Of a DNA stretch of 64,000 nt, positions 63,014-64,000 are shown one piece after another. Positions within the stretch are counted from its first letter, which is position 1. Every line of letters begins with the position of its first letter. The position numbers and the translations under genes were made by a program. The notes under the pieces are model-generated. The model was not told the origin of the DNA. It saw nothing but the letters and a program-made list of their open reading frames with translations, and ran no database searches. The stretch comes from Citrobacter arsenatis (GTDB taxonomy: Bacteria; Pseudomonadota; Gammaproteobacteria; Enterobacterales; Enterobacteriaceae). The stretch is taken from positions 2,666,001 to 2,730,000 of the forward strand of contig NZ_CP037864.1 of assembly GCF_004353845.1 (NCBI RefSeq). Direction: 5' to 3'.

Positions 63014-64000
63014 TTATTTCTTAACCCACATGACCTGCCAGGCGTACAACGTTAATTCCTTACCTGAAATAGTTTTACCGCTAATCAAATCAATTCCATT
63101 TCCAATATCAATACGAATGGTTTGAGTATGACCGCTGACATTAAATAATCCGGTAATTTCCTCACCTGTTCCCGCCGTACGTATAATTTGCATTACGGCC
63201 GGTGTAACACTGCTAATTTTAAAATCACTATCAGGATGAAATGCTTTATTACTACGACGTATTACAATTAGCCGGGATAGTTCATGATAAATAGCGTGAC
63301 GCAAACTGGATTCATCTTCCAGCTCCGTTTCTATTTGTCTTACCTGATATTTTTTGCGGTTAATCGCACGATTATAACCGAACGTCTCGACACCTTTATA
63401 ATCATTACGTGACCCAAGGATACTTTGAATGTAAACCGCCGGCACGCCTGGAAAACTCAGCAAAATGGCATGTGCGAGAATAAAGCGAGAAAACCGTTCA
63501 GCATCGCTACAATTGCCAGGCGTTAGCGCATCCATATATGTCACGTTAATTTCATACGGACTGCGACTGCCATCAGGGTTATTTTTCCAGTTAACCAGCG
63601 CACCTTCCTGCTGTAGTTCTGTCACCAGCCGCATGATCTCGTCTTCAGGCAATAAACCGCGTAATGGGTTGAGACCAATGCCGTCATGCGATGCGAGAAA
63701 ATTAAACCAGGTCGTCTCACCAGACGGCAGCTCCAGTGATTGCGCCCACTGGCACAATGTCGACGTATCCTGGCGTTGTACCGCATGCAGCACCAGCGGT
63801 GGCAGCGAGAACTGGTACACCATATGCGCTTCATCATGGCCATTACCGTAGTAGGATACGTTATCCTTATGCGGGACGTTTGTTTCGGTAATAATCGCCG
63901 TGCCAGGCGCCGCGCAGTCAGCAATAGCGCGGAATAGTTTGATGAGCTGATGCGTTTTTTCCAGATGAATACAGCACGTTCCAGGCTCTTTCCACATAAA
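63014..64000 (-). CDS. ycjM: GH13_18 glucoside phosphorylase YcjM (5' part outside window)
   Basis: C-terminal ~328 residues of about 559; the frame runs to the right edge. Sucrose-phosphorylase-like GH13: ITETNVPHKDNVSYYGNG holds the acid Glu, NFLASHDGIGLNP the conserved HD pair, and FPGVPAVYIQSILGSRND the substrate loop. E. coli YcjM phosphorolyses 2-O-alpha-glucosyl-glycerate. It is the first gene of the ycj operon, so the promoter lies outside the window. Confidence 0.93.
   Translation of the reverse strand, partial: FMWKEPGTCCIHLEKTHQLIKLFRAIADCAAPGTAIITETNVPHKDNVSYYGNGHDEAHMVYQFSLPPLVLHAVQRQDTSTLCQWAQSLELPSGETTWFNFLASHDGIGLNPLRGLLPEDEIMRLVTELQQEGALVNWKNNPDGSRSPYEINVTYMDALTPGNCSDAERFSRFILAHAILLSFPGVPAVYIQSILGSRNDYKGVETFGYNRAINRKKYQVRQIETELEDESSLRHAIYHELSRLIVIRRSNKAFHPDSDFKISSVTPAVMQIIRTAGTGEEITGLFNVSGHTQTIRIDIGNGIDLISGKTISGKELTLYAWQVMWVKK

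Noticed and set aside
1..64000. CRISPR arrays, tRNA or rRNA genes, insertion sequences
   Set aside because: I saw no regularly spaced direct repeats, no cloverleaf or rRNA sequence, and no transposase ORF in the window.

Overview
The window is a chromosomal segment of an enterobacterium close to Escherichia and Salmonella, most likely Citrobacter or a near relative. Gene order from hrpA to ycjM follows the E. coli K-12 fnr/tyrR region, read in the reverse direction. Most proteins are close to the K-12 versions, but several features differ: a chemotaxis receptor next to zntB as I recall it in Salmonella, an extra acyltransferase in the ynb operon, and a displaced pspE.

Layout: 1-4547 holds hrpA (3' end outside the window) and azoR. 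4591-10466 is a minus-strand lipid-metabolism operon: ynbA, ynbB, a PlsC-like acyltransferase, ynbC, ynbD, a small membrane protein and possibly a 63-aa protein. It lies directly downstream of ydbH-ynbE-ydbL (10579-13737), an envelope-spanning phospholipid transport system. 13961-16280 is a decaying accessory island: a chitosanase-DUF2272 gene broken by one amber codon, a membrane-protein gene with an internal deletion, and a small intact ORF. 16406-24378 holds ldhA, hslJ, ydbJ, ydbK, the sRNA MicC, ompN, a KTSC protein and uspF. 24532-25389 is a prophage relic at the ttcA locus: a LexA-box DinI-like gene and the tail of an integrase. 25439-29281 holds ttcA, dbpA, a proline-rich 55-aa ORF, the sRNA FnrS and zntB. 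29437-34372 is a signalling block: a chemotaxis receptor, an MHYT-GGDEF-EAL protein and DgcM. 34384-39309 holds smrA, ogt, fnr, uspE, ynaJ and ynaI. 39349-41192 is a small accessory block: an alcohol dehydrogenase remnant, a VOC protein, a DeoR regulator and a Rof paralogue. 41264-45352 is mppA, mpaA, ycjG and tpx, which work on murein peptides and peroxide. 45369-46131 is a palindromic non-coding element made of two diverged, oppositely oriented structured units. 46143-50290 is tyrR, ycjF and ycjX. 50433-64000 is pspE, ycjW, ompG and the ycj glucoside-utilisation operon, with ycjM running off the right edge.

The two observations I rate highest are the lipid-synthesis operon abutting the YdbH lipid bridge, and the 0.76-kb palindromic element between tpx and tyrR. 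The two arms of that element differ in sequence, yet the same hairpins are kept by paired base changes.
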